Source: Gnetum montanum (Eukaryota; Streptophyta; Gnetopsida; Gnetales; Gnetaceae). From it: a stretch of 64,000 nt of DNA. Positions 22,400 through 34,497 of this stretch are shown here, one piece after another. Each line of letters opens with the position of its first letter. Position 1 is the stretch's first letter. Position numbers and translations under genes: made by a program. Below the pieces are notes generated by a model. That model was not told where the DNA came from. It saw only the letters and a list, made by a program, of their open reading frames with translations, and did not search any database. The DNA is taken from assembly GCA_015680685.1 (NCBI GenBank), contig MNCI01029358.1, positions 1-64,000 of the forward strand. Direction: 5' to 3'.

Positions 22400-23800
22400 A
22401 TCATTAGTAGTCACATTTGTTCTTTAAGTTAAAAATGACCTTACAAATGTGGTCATCTAGAAATTTATTAAGAACAACACATTCCCCTTTTTGTCAATTT
22501 GTAGCCATAATATATGATCTACCATCATGTTTTTTACTTCCTTGTAATCAATCATGTGGATATTAAATCCCTACAAAAGAATAAGCCATAAAATTACCTA
22601 AAGGCTAACATCTAGGTTTTTCATGAGGAATCAGATGGTGCTATGATTAGTATGGATGAAGATATTGCATCCAAGTACACAATGCCTAAATTTTTGTACT
22701 ACAAAAATGATGGTTACTAGCTACTTTTTAGTAGTGACGTAGATTAATTAAGATTCCACAATGCTTTGACTAGCATAGTAGATGTAGTATGGCCTCTTAT
22801 TTTCACCAAACTACATTAGGACTACATCTAATGTAAAGTCAGAGGCATCTATCATTATAGAGAATGGTTAAGCCTAGTTAGAACTCTACAATATTGATGT
22901 TTGAATTAGCCTTTTCTTTATATATTGAAAGGTGTTTTCACAAGATTTACTACATATGAATGGAATATCTTTCTTTGTGAGCTTAAATAAAGACCTAGCT
23001 ATTCTAGAATAATCTTTAATAAATCTACAATAATAGCCTATGTGGTTAAGAAAACATCGCACCTCTTTAATTGTTGTGGGAATCTGCATCATGTTTTTGA
23101 TGATGCAAATCTTGCTAGGATCTACCTCAATTCCCATCTTAGAAAATTTGTGATTAAGAACAATGTCCTTAGTTACTATTAATTGGATTTTCTTCCAATT
23201 TAGTTGAAGTTCACATAGTAGTTACTAAGGCTTCCTAAAATGTTTTTTTGTAGGTGTAAAAGTCATCCATAAAGATATTCATACTCTTACCAACGTAATA
23301 TTAGAACATTGACATCATCAATCATTGGAATGTGGCAATGCATTGTATAATTCAAAGGGCATGTGTTTCAAGGTAAAGATTCCCCATGGATAGATAAAGA
23401 TAGGTTTTTTTCTTGATTTTCTATCACAATGTTAATCCAATTATAACCAAAGTATCCATCAAGAAAACTTTCGTACTCCTAATTAGAGATGCTACCTAGT
23501 ACTTAGTTCATGAACAACAATGGAAAATGGTCCTTAAAGGTCGTAGCATTCAATACCCTATATTCAATGCAAACTCTTCATTCATTATCTTTATTTAGTG
23601 CAACTATAGTTTGACTAACCAACTCACAATCTAAAATGGATGTAATGAAACTAGTCCATAAAAAATGGATGATTTCATTTTTTACCACATCTTACATGTT
23701 ATGATCGAGTCTTCATTGAAGTATCTATTGAGGCGTAACACTTAAGTCCATATATATGTGATGATAATATATAGAGGAGTCAATTTCTATGATCTTATTA
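22400..23800 (-). pseudogene. B-minus reverse transcriptase and RNase H
   Basis: CIEYRVLNATTF-like text near 23540-23580, FMDDFYTY (the YxDD-type catalytic box) near 23265, and a clean 83-residue stretch at 22886-23137 (GIEVDPSKI, then FLNHIGYYCRFIKDYSRIA) are classic Ty3/gypsy RT palm/thumb sequence. RNase H follows with DASDF near 22840 and YYIYYASQSI near 22780. Together they copy element RNA into DNA. This is the only gypsy RT recognised in the window. Stops are frequent elsewhere in the domain. Confidence 0.87.
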
Positions 23801-24299
23801 TGGGACCAAGAAAAGATTTTTGTCCACTTAGCAACTATCTTTTTTAGCTCAATATTTTAGATTGTCATCAAAGTGAAATTTATGATAACAAGATGATCAT
23901 TGCTGAGGAACATGTACTCCAAGCCCTTTAGAAGTGGCTTGAGCTCTAGCAGTGGTCTAAAAACATTCTAGGATAAGTCAAGAGTACCCAAAAATTCATG
24001 ATCATATGATACATAGTGTTAGCCTTTATTGTGCTTTTTGCTTATGAATTAGATGATTCAACATTAGGTAGGATAAGAGAATTAGTTGATCCTTATAAGA
24101 CCTAATTTATGGCCTCATGAACCAAACTTTCTTCAAAAAAATTACATCTTTGATGCCACAAAGATGTTATATAATACAATAGTTACAACCATGCTTACCA
24201 CATGACTAGAAAGGATTATAAGAAATTCTCTTGTAATGTGCTTTTTAGTCTCATCTTTCGTATTGATTTTAAGATGAAGGCCTTGCATCAAAGGTGCTC

Positions 24300-24610
24300 A
24301 ACTAGGCCCTTTCCAATATGACAAGGAAGCTATCTCCAATTGTTCTGTAGTTTAATCATCAAGAAATCGATAGGATCCAACCATCCTACTAGTATTGTTA
24401 TTACATTGTTTAGTTGTTCCACAGGGTACGTGTAGGATTAGTCCACCAACTCTAGTCAAATGTTAATACTCTTGAGAGGATGAAGTTCCTAATCAAGATA
24501 CTACTACAATGAGATGATGTTAGCTCCCAAACCAGAGTCATAGAGAGCTAGGCAATGATTCTTCTTACTAACTTGGATTTCCATCATCCAACTATTGGGA
24601 TTTGATTTAT
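24300..24610 (-). pseudogene. B-minus aspartic protease
   Basis: Minus-strand text WMMEIQVSKKNHCLALYDSG followed by LGANIIS (about 24510-24600) contains the DSG active-site motif of retropepsins. Downstream, DFLMIKLQNNW and a degraded ILERA segment correspond to the DFLVI-VN and IIMGRAWL segments seen in A2 and B2. It sits between gag and RT, as in gypsy polyproteins. Several stops are present. Confidence 0.75.
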
Positions 24611-25162
24611 TTTTGAGTAGATGTCCCTCTTATACTACTTGCATGGCTACCTTGAACATGGTAATGGTTATGATACTGCTATCATTGGGTATCATCTTGT
24701 TTGGTTCACTAGACACTACTGAGAACTTCTTTTTGAAGTGGATGTTTTATTTGGATAACATTCAAGAAATGGTACTAGGACCTCCTTGATGTGGACTCTC
24801 ATCTTTCTTGTATCATTATCCTCCCCATAGAATGAAGACAATGGAGTGGACCTAATTCCACAATGCTCATGTCCATGCTTATGGTAGAATTTTCTACCAT
24901 GGAACCTTGGACTTCCTATTGTAACTAAATCAATAGGTGTTTGGTAATATTACTCAATTATGTACATGAAAGAAGGATTTTGCATGGTTGCAGTTAACTA
25001 GAAATCCCACCTTGCATGGGACCAAGAAGTAGAATTTGTTACTACTTTTGTTGAGGAGCTTTTGGATCAATATTACTTGATGCAAGAAAGGACTATTGTG
25101 GTGTCAACTATAAAAATTAGTAAGTACCTATCTAGATATCTTGGAAGTAGGTTAGTAAGTAC

Positions 25163-25973
25163 CTATCTAGATATCATAGCCTAGGTAACGATATCGTATA
25201 TATGATATCGTGATTCTTGTGTTAGCCTATAAATATAGCACTTGGGCACACAAGAAGGGAGTTTTTTGGTAAGTCTTTAGGATCAAGTCTTTTTGTCAAG
25301 TTTTTAGTTCCTTTCCCAAGTGCATGCTCGTAGTGTAATGCTTGTAATTGTATGGAACCTTTGTTCAAGTGTGACGTACTTGGACACGCACACAATCGAC
25401 AATAAAGATAGAGATCACACCATCATTGCAGCATTCACTTAGTTTCTAATTGTTTAATTGTTGATTATTATTTATTTTTTTTCTTAGTTAATATTTCTTT
25501 ATTGTCATTTACTATTTCTATTGATAATGTGGAATGAGTACGTCTTAATCACAAACATTTAAGTGTCACTACGTGATAACCTAGTAGCGTATTAAGTAGT
25601 GCTTCAAGTGATGTGTGCTTGGTGATCCCAGACATAGTCACATGAAGTCCAAGATGCATACGGATGATTAAGGATGGATGCTCATCACACTTAGGCTAGT
25701 TTCGATTTTATTTCCCATTGTCTATTAGTTTACTAAAGTTATTTCTCATTGCCTTTAGGAGTAAGCATAGTATTAGAAATCACATCATACACCTCACACT
25801 AGACTAGATCATATGTGACAAAGAAAATACTAGTCTAGGTGGGAAGACAGTGAACTACGATCAACGTGTCATTATCTAGGTGCAACAACTAGTCCATTTG
25901 TGGAGTTTGATCGGATCGTGCGTACGCGCTTGTATTCGTATGGTTGGACGTAGGGGTACCTAGCCGCTCATCA
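25163..25973 (+). mobile_element. A1 5' LTR
   Basis: Homologous to 33300-34072 from about 25174 on. It contains an imperfect palindrome GATATCGTATATATGATATC (25190-25209), TATA box CCTATAAATATA (25226-25237) and the family end GGGGTACC...CTCATCA. The first 40 bases or so of the 3' LTR are missing here and replaced by a duplicated local segment. A perfect-looking TTGGCGTCATTGCCG PBS follows. Confidence 0.85.
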
Positions 25974-25993
25974 TTGGCGTCATTGCCGAGGAT
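25974..25993 (+). promoter_or_regulatory. Primer binding site, tRNA-Asp type
   Basis: TTGGCGTCATTGCCGAGGAT begins right after the LTR and closely resembles the tRNA-Asp-complementary PBS TTGGCGCCGTTGCCGGGGAT known from Athila/Tat gypsy elements. Confidence 0.82.
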
Positions 25994-26102
25994 GGCGCTA
26001 GTTATCTAGATTAGTTATATCATATAAGATTGCTATAACAAGGTATTAACGATATATCTTTTAGACAAAAGAAATTAAATTCAATTGAGTCACACACAAT
26101 TC

Positions 26103-27660
26103 ATGGTAATGTCTCTCTCACAGGATAATGATAATGCAACATCTAGTGTGGTAATTCATTAGAGAAGCAACACAATTTATGATGAAGAAGAAGTTTGGAG
26201 TATGAAATCTTATGCAAGCATTTCATATGTTCATGGACACCCCAACGATACTCAAGGATTCTTGTCATCCAGCTTAGATGCCTTTAGTGAGGATGGAACA
26301 TCCTATAGAATGAGGGGGCTTATAAGGCCTAGGACCTTCTTGATGGTTAGCAAGAGTACATTAGGGGATGATTGGGAGACTTACAAAAATCATGAAGAGT
26401 CTTCTAGTTCTCTCTCTTCCTCTGTTCTTTCAATGTCAGGTCATGACATGGATGACTATTCCTCAAGGGGTTGGCGTAGCAATAAAAATTGAACCCACAG
26501 GCACAATTAGGAACACCAACATGAACATAGACAACATCATCTCAACTTATAAACTCACCACCTATTTAGTGATGATGAACTCCTATTGGCCACTAAAAGC
26601 TGAATGCTATAATAGAGGCTGTTTAGATATCCCACAGGCATCACAAGGAAAGCCTTCTACCTAGGATTGATTTAAACAACTTTCCCAGGTTTTTAGGAGG
26701 CTATGATTTAGATCTGCAACATCATTTGCAAGCCTTCTACGATGCCTATGCATGGGACAATATTGATAATGCGTGGAAAAGACTTAAGATCTTCTCTATG
26801 ACACTAATTGGCCAAGAAAAAGTATGGTATAGGTCTTTAAAACCAAAATCAATTGATTGTTGGCCCACAATGGTATAACTCTTCAATGAAAGATATCAAA
26901 CCTATGCAAGAGTGTCAGCCTTGAGGAGACAAATCCAAGAATGGAAACAAGGGCAACATGAACCCTTGGACATGGCCTTAGAAAGATATTACTTGCTAGT
27001 AAACAACTGCCTAAGCCATGGGTTTTTTTGAGGAAAGGCTAATGTATCACATCATGGATGGGCTCCATAATGAAACAAGGGAGATCTTAGGGATGTATGC
27101 CCTAGGTCAATTGTATGAACTATGAACCCACCAATTTCAAGAGCTTATTAAGCAAGTAGCAAAAGAAGATGGAGAGATAGCCAAATGGGAGAATGTTGAT
27201 ATATTTCAACAAGACCAAAATCTTAAAGTAACGAAGGTCTATAATCATGAAGAGGAGAAATCAACTTATCGCGAGGAGGTGGAACCATCTTCATCCTTGC
27301 CAATACTAAAATCACTAGCCGAAATTGAGGAAAATATTAATAAACTGATGGAGTGGGTACATGAAAAATGCAGAGAATATGTAAACATTATCAAAGGTAA
27401 AACCATGCATGATCACTCTAACACCCAAAACAAACAAAGGATGCCAAACCAACAAACAGGATAGAACACCATTCGACAATCAGAAAGAAGGGTTGAAGGA
27501 AATAAGGATAGGGGCCCAACTACAAATTAGAAGTATTAATGTGATGTTTTCCTGTATGATCACCCCAAAGGCCAATGCCCAATCTTGTCACATCTACATG
27601 AGCATTAGGAAAGAATGCTACATTCAGATTTCATACAGAAGCATTGTGTTTAACAGTAGT
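26103..27660 (+). pseudogene. A1 gag
   Basis: From the ATG at 26103 the N-terminal part is open except for one stop; the longest block is 26202-26492. A shifted frame from about 26660 gives the core of the retrotransposon gag domain: IDLNNFPRFLGGYDLDLQHH, then LQAFYDAYAWDNIDNAWKRL and QEWKQGQHEPLDMALERYY. A degraded zinc-type motif (C-x3-YDHPKGQCPILSHL) near 27560 matches the A2 motif CEICQYDHPKGCCPIISHL. Frame changes at about 26650 and 27060 and further stops show it is dead. Gag forms the particle. Confidence 0.8.
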
Positions 27661-30100
27661 GGCAAAACCCCCAGTTATGGGGGAGACCATTACCAAACTA
27701 GCCTCAACCTTCATATGCCTCGACACCAAGTGCTTATTATGTTCAACACCCTATTTCTCCATCTGGATCAACATCCACTACTTCACCTCATCGTTATCAT
27801 TCTCCCGAGTACTATCAACCCATGTCCTCTTCCATGGGATCACCACCTCATGTTCCTTATACTTCTCCTTTCCCTTAATATTCTCATTCTTCACCTCCTT
27901 CTACATTGCCACCAGTTGTACTAGAATGTTTTGCACCATAGCACCAACCCATGAACATTACTTGTGCTACTACTATCAATAGTAGTGGAAGTCCTCCACA
28001 ACATCAGAAGCATCCTTTCTTTAGGCATAACCGTAGAAAGAGACAGCACGGTTCTAAAACCATTGCATCCTCCAACACAGCACAAGCCCAACACTGTGAT
28101 GCACCTTCCTCTTCAAACTCAATGCCTCTTGTTACCTTATTTGGGCCACCAATTAACACTCCAAAAACCATGCGACCCAATCAATATAACCACATAGGGA
28201 GACATATTGATCCTTGCATACCATCTTATGATCATGGATGCCATAGTGGGTCAACTTCTTATCACCTAACCACATCTTATAATCTACCCCACTATGCCTA
28301 CTTTAATCAAGTGTGTGAACACTAATTTGGGTATATTCCTACCACCACATCAAAAGACACCTAGTGGTTTGGATATGATTGGACCCCAATATTTCCAACA
28401 TGCATGGATCCAAACTTTCCATTTATTAGTTCTTGCTATGCTCAAAGGTTTAGTCATGAGGGATACCCCCCATTCTAACAAGTAGAATTAGTAAATGTTT
28501 TTCCTTTTCATTGGTTTTACAAATTTTTTTGTTTTGTTTTCCAATTTCTCATTTTCCAATTTTTCATCTTTCAATTTGTCATTTTATCTTTTTGAGGGTA
28601 ATCTCATCTATGAATAAAATACTCATGTGACCTATCAGTTGAGGTGTTGTTCTATGCTATCAAGTCATAGGTGACTAATTATTTGAATAGTGAGCCCACA
28701 ACATCCACCCATCCTTTCTATTAATAAGAGGTTCTACTCTGGGTACAATGATATCCTTGTCATCATTAAAACTTAAAGTAACTTTGTACTCATTATGCCC
28801 AGAGTGCTCTTATGGTTGTCTATCATTGGGATGAAACAATGCGATGTCACTGATTACAGGTATGGACTTGGTTTTGACCTTGGAGTGAAAGGCTAATGGT
28901 ACCTTAATCATGCGCAACACTTTTGATTCATTATGCCCAGGGTAAGTTACCTTATGTCCCGATCTCTGCAATCCCTTCTATGAATCCTCTCATCCCATTG
29001 TCCAAGTATTTCTAACTTGTGTCTTGTGTGGTATAGAATTCATACCTCATCACAGTGGTATTTAACATGTATGTGTTTTGTTGCACCAATGTGGATTGCA
29101 TTTAACCCTTCTAGTGCCTATAGACATTTTAAGGTGTGGTTATGCAAGGGCATGATAGGTTGAAACCTACTTTGGGGAGGACCCACTTGCATAACTTTTG
29201 TAATTTGTACTTATCACACGCCACCACATCATCTTATACCCTCCGAGTTCTGCATTGTTGAACTTATTATTTCCTTTATCATCATTTCATCCCAAACGTT
29301 CCTATGCACCAATACATGTCCTTTTTCCTCACCTTATTCAAGAAATGCATTGTATAATTCCACTTTATTATACTTTTGGTACCTTAATGCCCACTTAACA
29401 TTACCCTAAACCTTTCAAATTTACCTTAAATCCTTCATTTTTGGCTGTAAAAACTTAAAAATTCATCAATTTTACTAAGTACCCTATTTTGAAAAGGACA
29501 TGATATTAGGTACCTAGTATTGGGTTCGACATGATATCGGGTCTATGCTAGCACGTACATGATATCACGTCCATAAAACCTATATATATGGACCCCCTGT
29601 GCGTGTCAATGTCATTTTCAACTATTCATGTGAGGGGAGTTGTTGCAATTTTCTTCTATGATTTTTCATGCTTTGCGCACCTACCATTTAACCATCAATA
29701 TCTTGCTCATTAATGCTCTGATTCTCTTTCCGATCGAACCTACTTGAACTTGAAGTGTTTAACTCAATTGTGGGGGAAGGGTATGCTTCAAGTTGTGCAT
29801 TACTTTTTCAAAATTTGTTGTCGCCCAAAGGATATCATAGGGGTAAGTGATCTTAAGAAATGTTAAGAACTTATGCCAAACTAATTTTATTTCTTCACTG
29901 AAATCATGAAAATTATTATTGGAGTCACCTGATCAAATTGGGCCTAAAATTAAAACCTTTAGGGGGATTTCCTTGAAAATTTTTAACTCTATGAAATAAC
30001 ATTAAGAAAGGATTAAAAATTCATTAAAGGTAATGAGTAAGGTATAAGATAATTAAATTTTGTTAAATGACCTTATAATAATTGATCTTGGTGTGATTAC
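27661..30100 (+). other. A1 gag tail and inter-ORF region with possible internal promoter
   Basis: To about 28490 the sequence is proline/serine/histidine-rich in more than one frame, like a gag linker, but no protease follows. The rest is AT-rich with no coding homology. At 29495-29590 three GATAT(C/T) motifs precede a TATA-like CCTATATATATGG (29579-29591). Confidence 0.5.
29495..29600 (+). promoter_or_regulatory. Candidate internal promoter of A1
   Basis: Copies of CATGATAT(C/T) at about 29500, 29530 and 29558 lie upstream of a TATA-like box at 29580, with the same roughly 15-20 bp spacing as palindrome and TATA in the family A LTRs. It lies about 770 bp upstream of the second ORF and could drive it separately. 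An old LTR remnant is the alternative. Confidence 0.4.
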
Positions 30101-30360
30101 AGATGGCCCCTGAATGAGGATAATAGGGAGGACCTCTCAAGGTGCATCCAAACACCCAAGGAGTGGTAGAGGGCAAGGACCTCTCACAGAACATGCAGAA
30201 TAGGAGGTGCAATTCATTCAGCATCCATCAAGAAACCCCTGTTACTGCACAATCTGGGCAAGTAGAAGGTGGAGAAGGTAGGGCACCTTAACAAGGAAAA
30301 CATCTCATGTTATCCCCAGAATATGGTCAGGAAATTTGGGAAAGGTCCACATAAGCTGCA

Positions 30361-33112
30361 ATGGTCGTGGAACTTAATTTTGGACTTTTTACCGAATTTT
30401 CCCTTGAGTCGGTCAAAGATCAACTCAAAGGATCTCCACTATTGCCTATCCTCTTAGAAAGTGATGAATGGTATTTGGGGGAGACTTATCAATTTTGGCA
30501 TAATAAAGAGGAAGGAACCACTGTTGACATTGGTGGGATTTTAGTTGATTTCTCTACGAAGGCCATTGTGGAAGTTTTGAATCTTCCAAATAGAAGGTCC
30601 AATGTTGCTCATTTGTCGACTTGCTCTGATGCTGATGCACGAAAAGTATGGCTAAAGAGGGCATACGATAAGGAGGACAAAACATATGGGGAACTCATCC
30701 TTGAAGAGAGAATTTATTTCAAAGCTAGCACCTATTGCATCTTCTCGAAAAAATGACTAAACAAGATCTCCACCTATGCGGCCAGAGGAAGCGTAATCTT
30801 GATGGGAAAGGTTGATGCCAATCTATCCCATTTATATCTAACAGAAATATTGAGGTGATTTGAAGAACATAAGATAGGGAAGTTTTCATTTCCTTTTCCT
30901 TATCTAATTAGGAAGTTGTGTCGGCATGCTAGAATTCTGGGGTACAGTAATGACATCCCCAAAAAAGCTTAAAATGCCTCATATGCTAAATTACTAAAGC
31001 CACCAGCACCAATGAAAGATGCTGGTGAAACATTGGAGCCTGAACAAGAGTAGATGGTTGGGCCCACTACACCTCAAACAGTAAGGCCTAACCAACTTTC
31101 AGACATGAGGCCCAGTCAACAACAGGAAGTAGGGCCCAACATGCAACCCACGAGCTAGCAGGATCAATTACCACCACAGTTGCAAGATTACTAACCATCC
31201 ATGAGCCATCTTAGGGCCATCGCAGAAATGGTCAGTTAGGGAAGTTGTGATGAGGCCAACCTCTTCAAGGTAATTGACAATGTCATACAACCCACAATCT
31301 CAATCGATCACACATGGGGCGAGGTCTTGATACAAATAGGAGGATGGGAGTCACATTGGTCACAACAAATTTCTAGAAATGTTGCATCTTTTCAAGTGCA
31401 ATTAGAAACTAGTGAAGGTGCCACAATAGTGATCATGCAACACTAGGATGTAGTCGGAGTAGAAAAAGTGGTCACAAACCACATCAAAGAGTCATTCAAT
31501 GTCCCTGTTATGCCATCGGCGGATCTCATAGGAGCACACGATGCTCAAGTTCTAGCCAGTCCCTCGATGACTCTTGCGAAACATGAGGATGCTTTGGATC
31601 ATTTACTGTAAATAGGACAAGTAATGACATCCTTTTTTGATATCCCTCAAGATGTCATAGTAGCACAATTAGACCTCATTTCCATAAAGGAAAAGCTAGT
31701 CATGGATGAGGTTAGGGCCGAAGATGCAAAAGATGAGTTGAGAAGACTCTAGGAGAAGTTTATTGCCCTACAAGCTGCATAGCGGGATCTATCCCAACTT
31801 ATCCTAGTTGACCAGCTAGAATTATTTAGGATGAAGCAACTGAATAAATTGTTAGAAGAGAATAAAAGGGTAGCAATGGAAAAGGAGAAGGCTAATTGAA
31901 ATAAATTTCTTGTTGTCAAGAATCTTCAGTTGACAACAATTGAAAAACAAAAGAATGTTCTCAAGGAAAATTTTTAGCAACTGTGAGAACAACTAATAAG
32001 GGTCAACCAAGACATGAATCACTTAGCCAGAGAGAACAAGACCCTCTCAATGGAGGAGGTATGTGCCATCCATTAGAAGACAACCATTGAAATAAGCATG
32101 TGGCAAAATGAAGCTAAGCGACATGAAAAATTGAAGGAGCATTTTCGGGACTAGGTGGGGATGTATAAGCACAAGCCCAAACATATGCACATGCAAAAGC
32201 ACTAAAGGCCTTACAAGAAGAAAATAAACTCCTTGCTGCCAAGAATCTTCAGTTGAAAAAAATTAAAAAATAAAAGAATGTTCTCGAGGATAATTTTCAG
32301 CAAATGTGAGAACAACTTATAAAGGTCAACCAAGACATGAATTGCTCAACTAGAGAGAATAAGACCCTCTCAATGAAGGAGGTACGTGCTATCCATTAGA
32401 AGATAGCCATTGAAATAAGCACGTGGCAAAACAAAGCTAAGCGACATGAAAAATTGAAGGAGTATTTTCAGGACCAGGTGGGGATGTATAAGTAGATCAT
32501 TGAAAACACTAATTGGCAGGCCATACTGGACACTTATGCCTTTGCCCATCAAGCAAAATTAAATAGCCGGGACCTGCAGATCTATGATCTCACTGAATGC
32601 ATGGAGTTGGCAAAGTTGTGGTATGTCAACTTGGCCATGTTAACAATAGGATGCCCAAGGATTGAGTTGGAAAAGCAGGTAGCTACCACCTACGCCAAAT
32701 ATGAAGCAGAATTTGCTGAACATAAAAAGACACTACAGAAATTGGAGGTAGCAAATTCTGAATTAGAGATGGTAAAAGCTAGCTACCAAGGTTAGAAAGA
32801 TGTTGCAGTTGATTAGGCTTGATGGCTCATAGATTATCAAGAATGTAGAGACAAAGCTAGAGCCTACGAGGAGGAATGATGGTTATTTACAGCATGGTAT
32901 GTCAAAGCCAATTAGATGTTTCCGCAACTACCATGTTCATGGGAGGTGCCGACTCTGTCAAATATTAGAAAATTAGCATGGATGGCACAAGATCCCCAAA
33001 CAAAAGAAGAAAAGCTTTAGGCACTCCTTCAGAGGTACCCATTTCCAAAGCTTGGAGCATAGGATAAGGGGAAGAAGCCCATGGAGGAGCCACCGCCACC
33101 AGGAACCACATG
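30361..33112 (+). pseudogene. A1 second ORF: plant-transposon-type domain and coiled coil
   Basis: One frame runs from ATG 30361 to about 32165 with stops but no shift. After a 323-bp internal duplication it continues in another frame to a stop at 33112 following GKKPMEEPPPPGTT. About 900 residues in all. The N-terminal 130 residues are open and contain WHNKEEGTTVDIGGILVDF and STKAIVEVLNLPNR, reminiscent of the putative plant transposon protein domain (PF20167-like) found beside Athila elements; this is a weak, by-eye match. A Pro/Gln-rich linker follows (about 31000-31180). The C-terminal half is rich in Glu, Lys, Gln and Leu with heptad character (LELFRMKQLNKLLEENKRVA; LEKQVATTYAKYEAEFAEH), so a long coiled coil is likely. 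Nearly all stops are TAG, TAA or TGA where Gln, Arg or Trp would fit. Function is unknown; the position is that of the extra or env-like ORF of some gypsy elements. Confidence 0.65.
31917..32489 (+). repeat. Tandem duplication inside A1 second ORF
   Basis: The segment starting CAAGAATCTTCAGTTGA at 31917 recurs at 32240 (offset 323), and each copy ends at GTGGGGATGTATAAG (about 32167 and 32489). Both encode the coiled-coil part. The offset is one base short of 108 codons, so the copies lie in different frames. Confidence 0.85.
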
Positions 33113-33283
33113 AGTTCCAAAAATTTTGTATTTTGTATTTTGTGTTGGTGTCCCAATTTTGTTTTGTTTAATTCCACACTTCGGCATGAAATAATCCATA
33201 GTCAGTCCATAATCCCATACCTCTCCACCGTGTAATCAAATGAACTTGTTTCTCATTTTTTTTGACTTGAGGATGAGTTTTTA

Positions 33284-33299
33284 TTCAATCATGGGGGTA
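33284..33299 (+). promoter_or_regulatory. Polypurine-type tract of A1
   Basis: The short purine run in CATGGGGGTA directly precedes the 3' LTR. The same TGGGGGTA abuts the A2 3' LTR in minus orientation (50693-50700). Confidence 0.6.
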
Positions 33300-34072
33300 C
33301 GATGAATTGTGGTTTGCTATCGGGGATGCGATATCGTAACCTAGGTAACGATATTGTATATACGATACTGTGATTCTTGTGTTAGCCTATAAATATAGCA
33401 CTTGGGCACACAAGAAGGGAGTTTGTTTGGTAAGTCTTTAGGATCAAGTCTTTTTGTCAAGTTTCTAGTTAATTTTTAGTTCCTTTCCCAAGTGCATGCT
33501 CGTAGTGTGATGCTTGTAATTGTATGGAACCTTTGTTCAAGTGTGACGTACTTGGACATGCACACAATTGACAATAAAGATCGAGATTACGCCATCATTT
33601 CAGCATTCACTTAGTTTCTAATTGTTTAATTGTTGATTATTATTTATTTTTTTCTTAGCTAATATTTCTTTATTGTCATTTACTATTTCTGTTAATAATG
33701 TGGAATGAGTACATATTAACCACGAACATTTAAGTGTTACTACGTGGTAACCTAGTAGTGTATTAAGTAGTGCTTCAAGTGATGTGCACTTGGTGATCCT
33801 AGACGTAGTACACGAAGTCCAAGATGCGTAAGGATGGATGTTCATTGCACTTAGGCTAGCTTTGATTTTATTTTCCATTGTCTATTATTTTACTAAAGTT
33901 ATTTCTCACTGCCTTTAGGAGTAAGCATAGTATTAGAAATCACATCATACACCTCATGCTGGACTAGACCATACGTGACAAAGAAAATACTATTCCAGGT
34001 GGGAAGATAACGAAAAATCACATGTACACACTTGTATTCGTATGGTTGGGCATAGGGGTACCTAGCTGCTCA
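33300..34072 (+). mobile_element. A1 3' LTR
   Basis: Starts CGATGAATTGTGG (family start TGATGGG-like) and ends GGGGTACCTAGCTGCTCA. The palindromic motif is eroded (GATATTGTATATACGATACT near 33350). TATA box CCTATAAATATA near 33387. Compared with the 5' LTR there are scattered substitutions and small indels, so the insertion is not recent. Confidence 0.85.
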
Positions 34073-34497
34073 TTAGTAGGGATTGATAGGAAGCACCATT
34101 TATCACTACATTAGAGTAGGAAGATTCCATGAAGTATCATCCCAAGGATTTAGATTTTGCCACTATTGGTACTATTGCATGGGCTATGGGTACATACCTC
34201 TAGGATAGTATGATCAGATAGGATATGAAGTCCTCTTGTTTACATTTTAATAAACTAAGGATTCAAAGGCATTCTAGATCATTTAATTTCATCAATCATA
34301 TTGGTTATGATTAGGTAACACTATGAGTCAAGAGGATCTATGTAGTACTCATAAGAACCCTTATCATTGGAGGATAAGAAAGCATCATTTAAACCTTCTT
34401 TGATGCTATTAGAGTAAGAGAGATTTTTCTTACCTTTTTCATCTTACTTCTTTCTACATTCACATAGTGCAAATACTTTAACCACAACTTCAACAAC
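34073..34497 (-). pseudogene. B-minus gag, C-terminal part
   Basis: The reverse complement aligns with the B2 gag region at about 37230-37650, sharing CCCATG-AGCAGTACCAATAG and TCATGGAATCTTCC-type text. It is bounded left by the A1 3' end and right by the B2 5' LTR. Non-functional. Confidence 0.72.

Larger units (their letters stand above)
25123..34072 (+). mobile_element. A1: family A gypsy-type element with gag and second ORF, no pol
   Basis: The element consists of a 5' LTR (5' edge rearranged), tRNA-Asp-type PBS, gag, a long degenerate second ORF, a purine-rich tract and a 3' LTR. It is flanked by TTAGTA at 25117-25122 and 34073-34078. It interrupts B-minus between gag and protease. No protease, RT, RNase H or integrase motif was found between 26.1 and 33.3 kb, so it must have been mobilised in trans. 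Confidence 0.83.

Noticed and set aside
27409-27982. Two overlapping frames of 171 and 112 codons in the A1 gag tail
   Set aside because: Low-complexity frames in a Pro/Ser/His-rich decayed linker; neither matches a protease or other domain.
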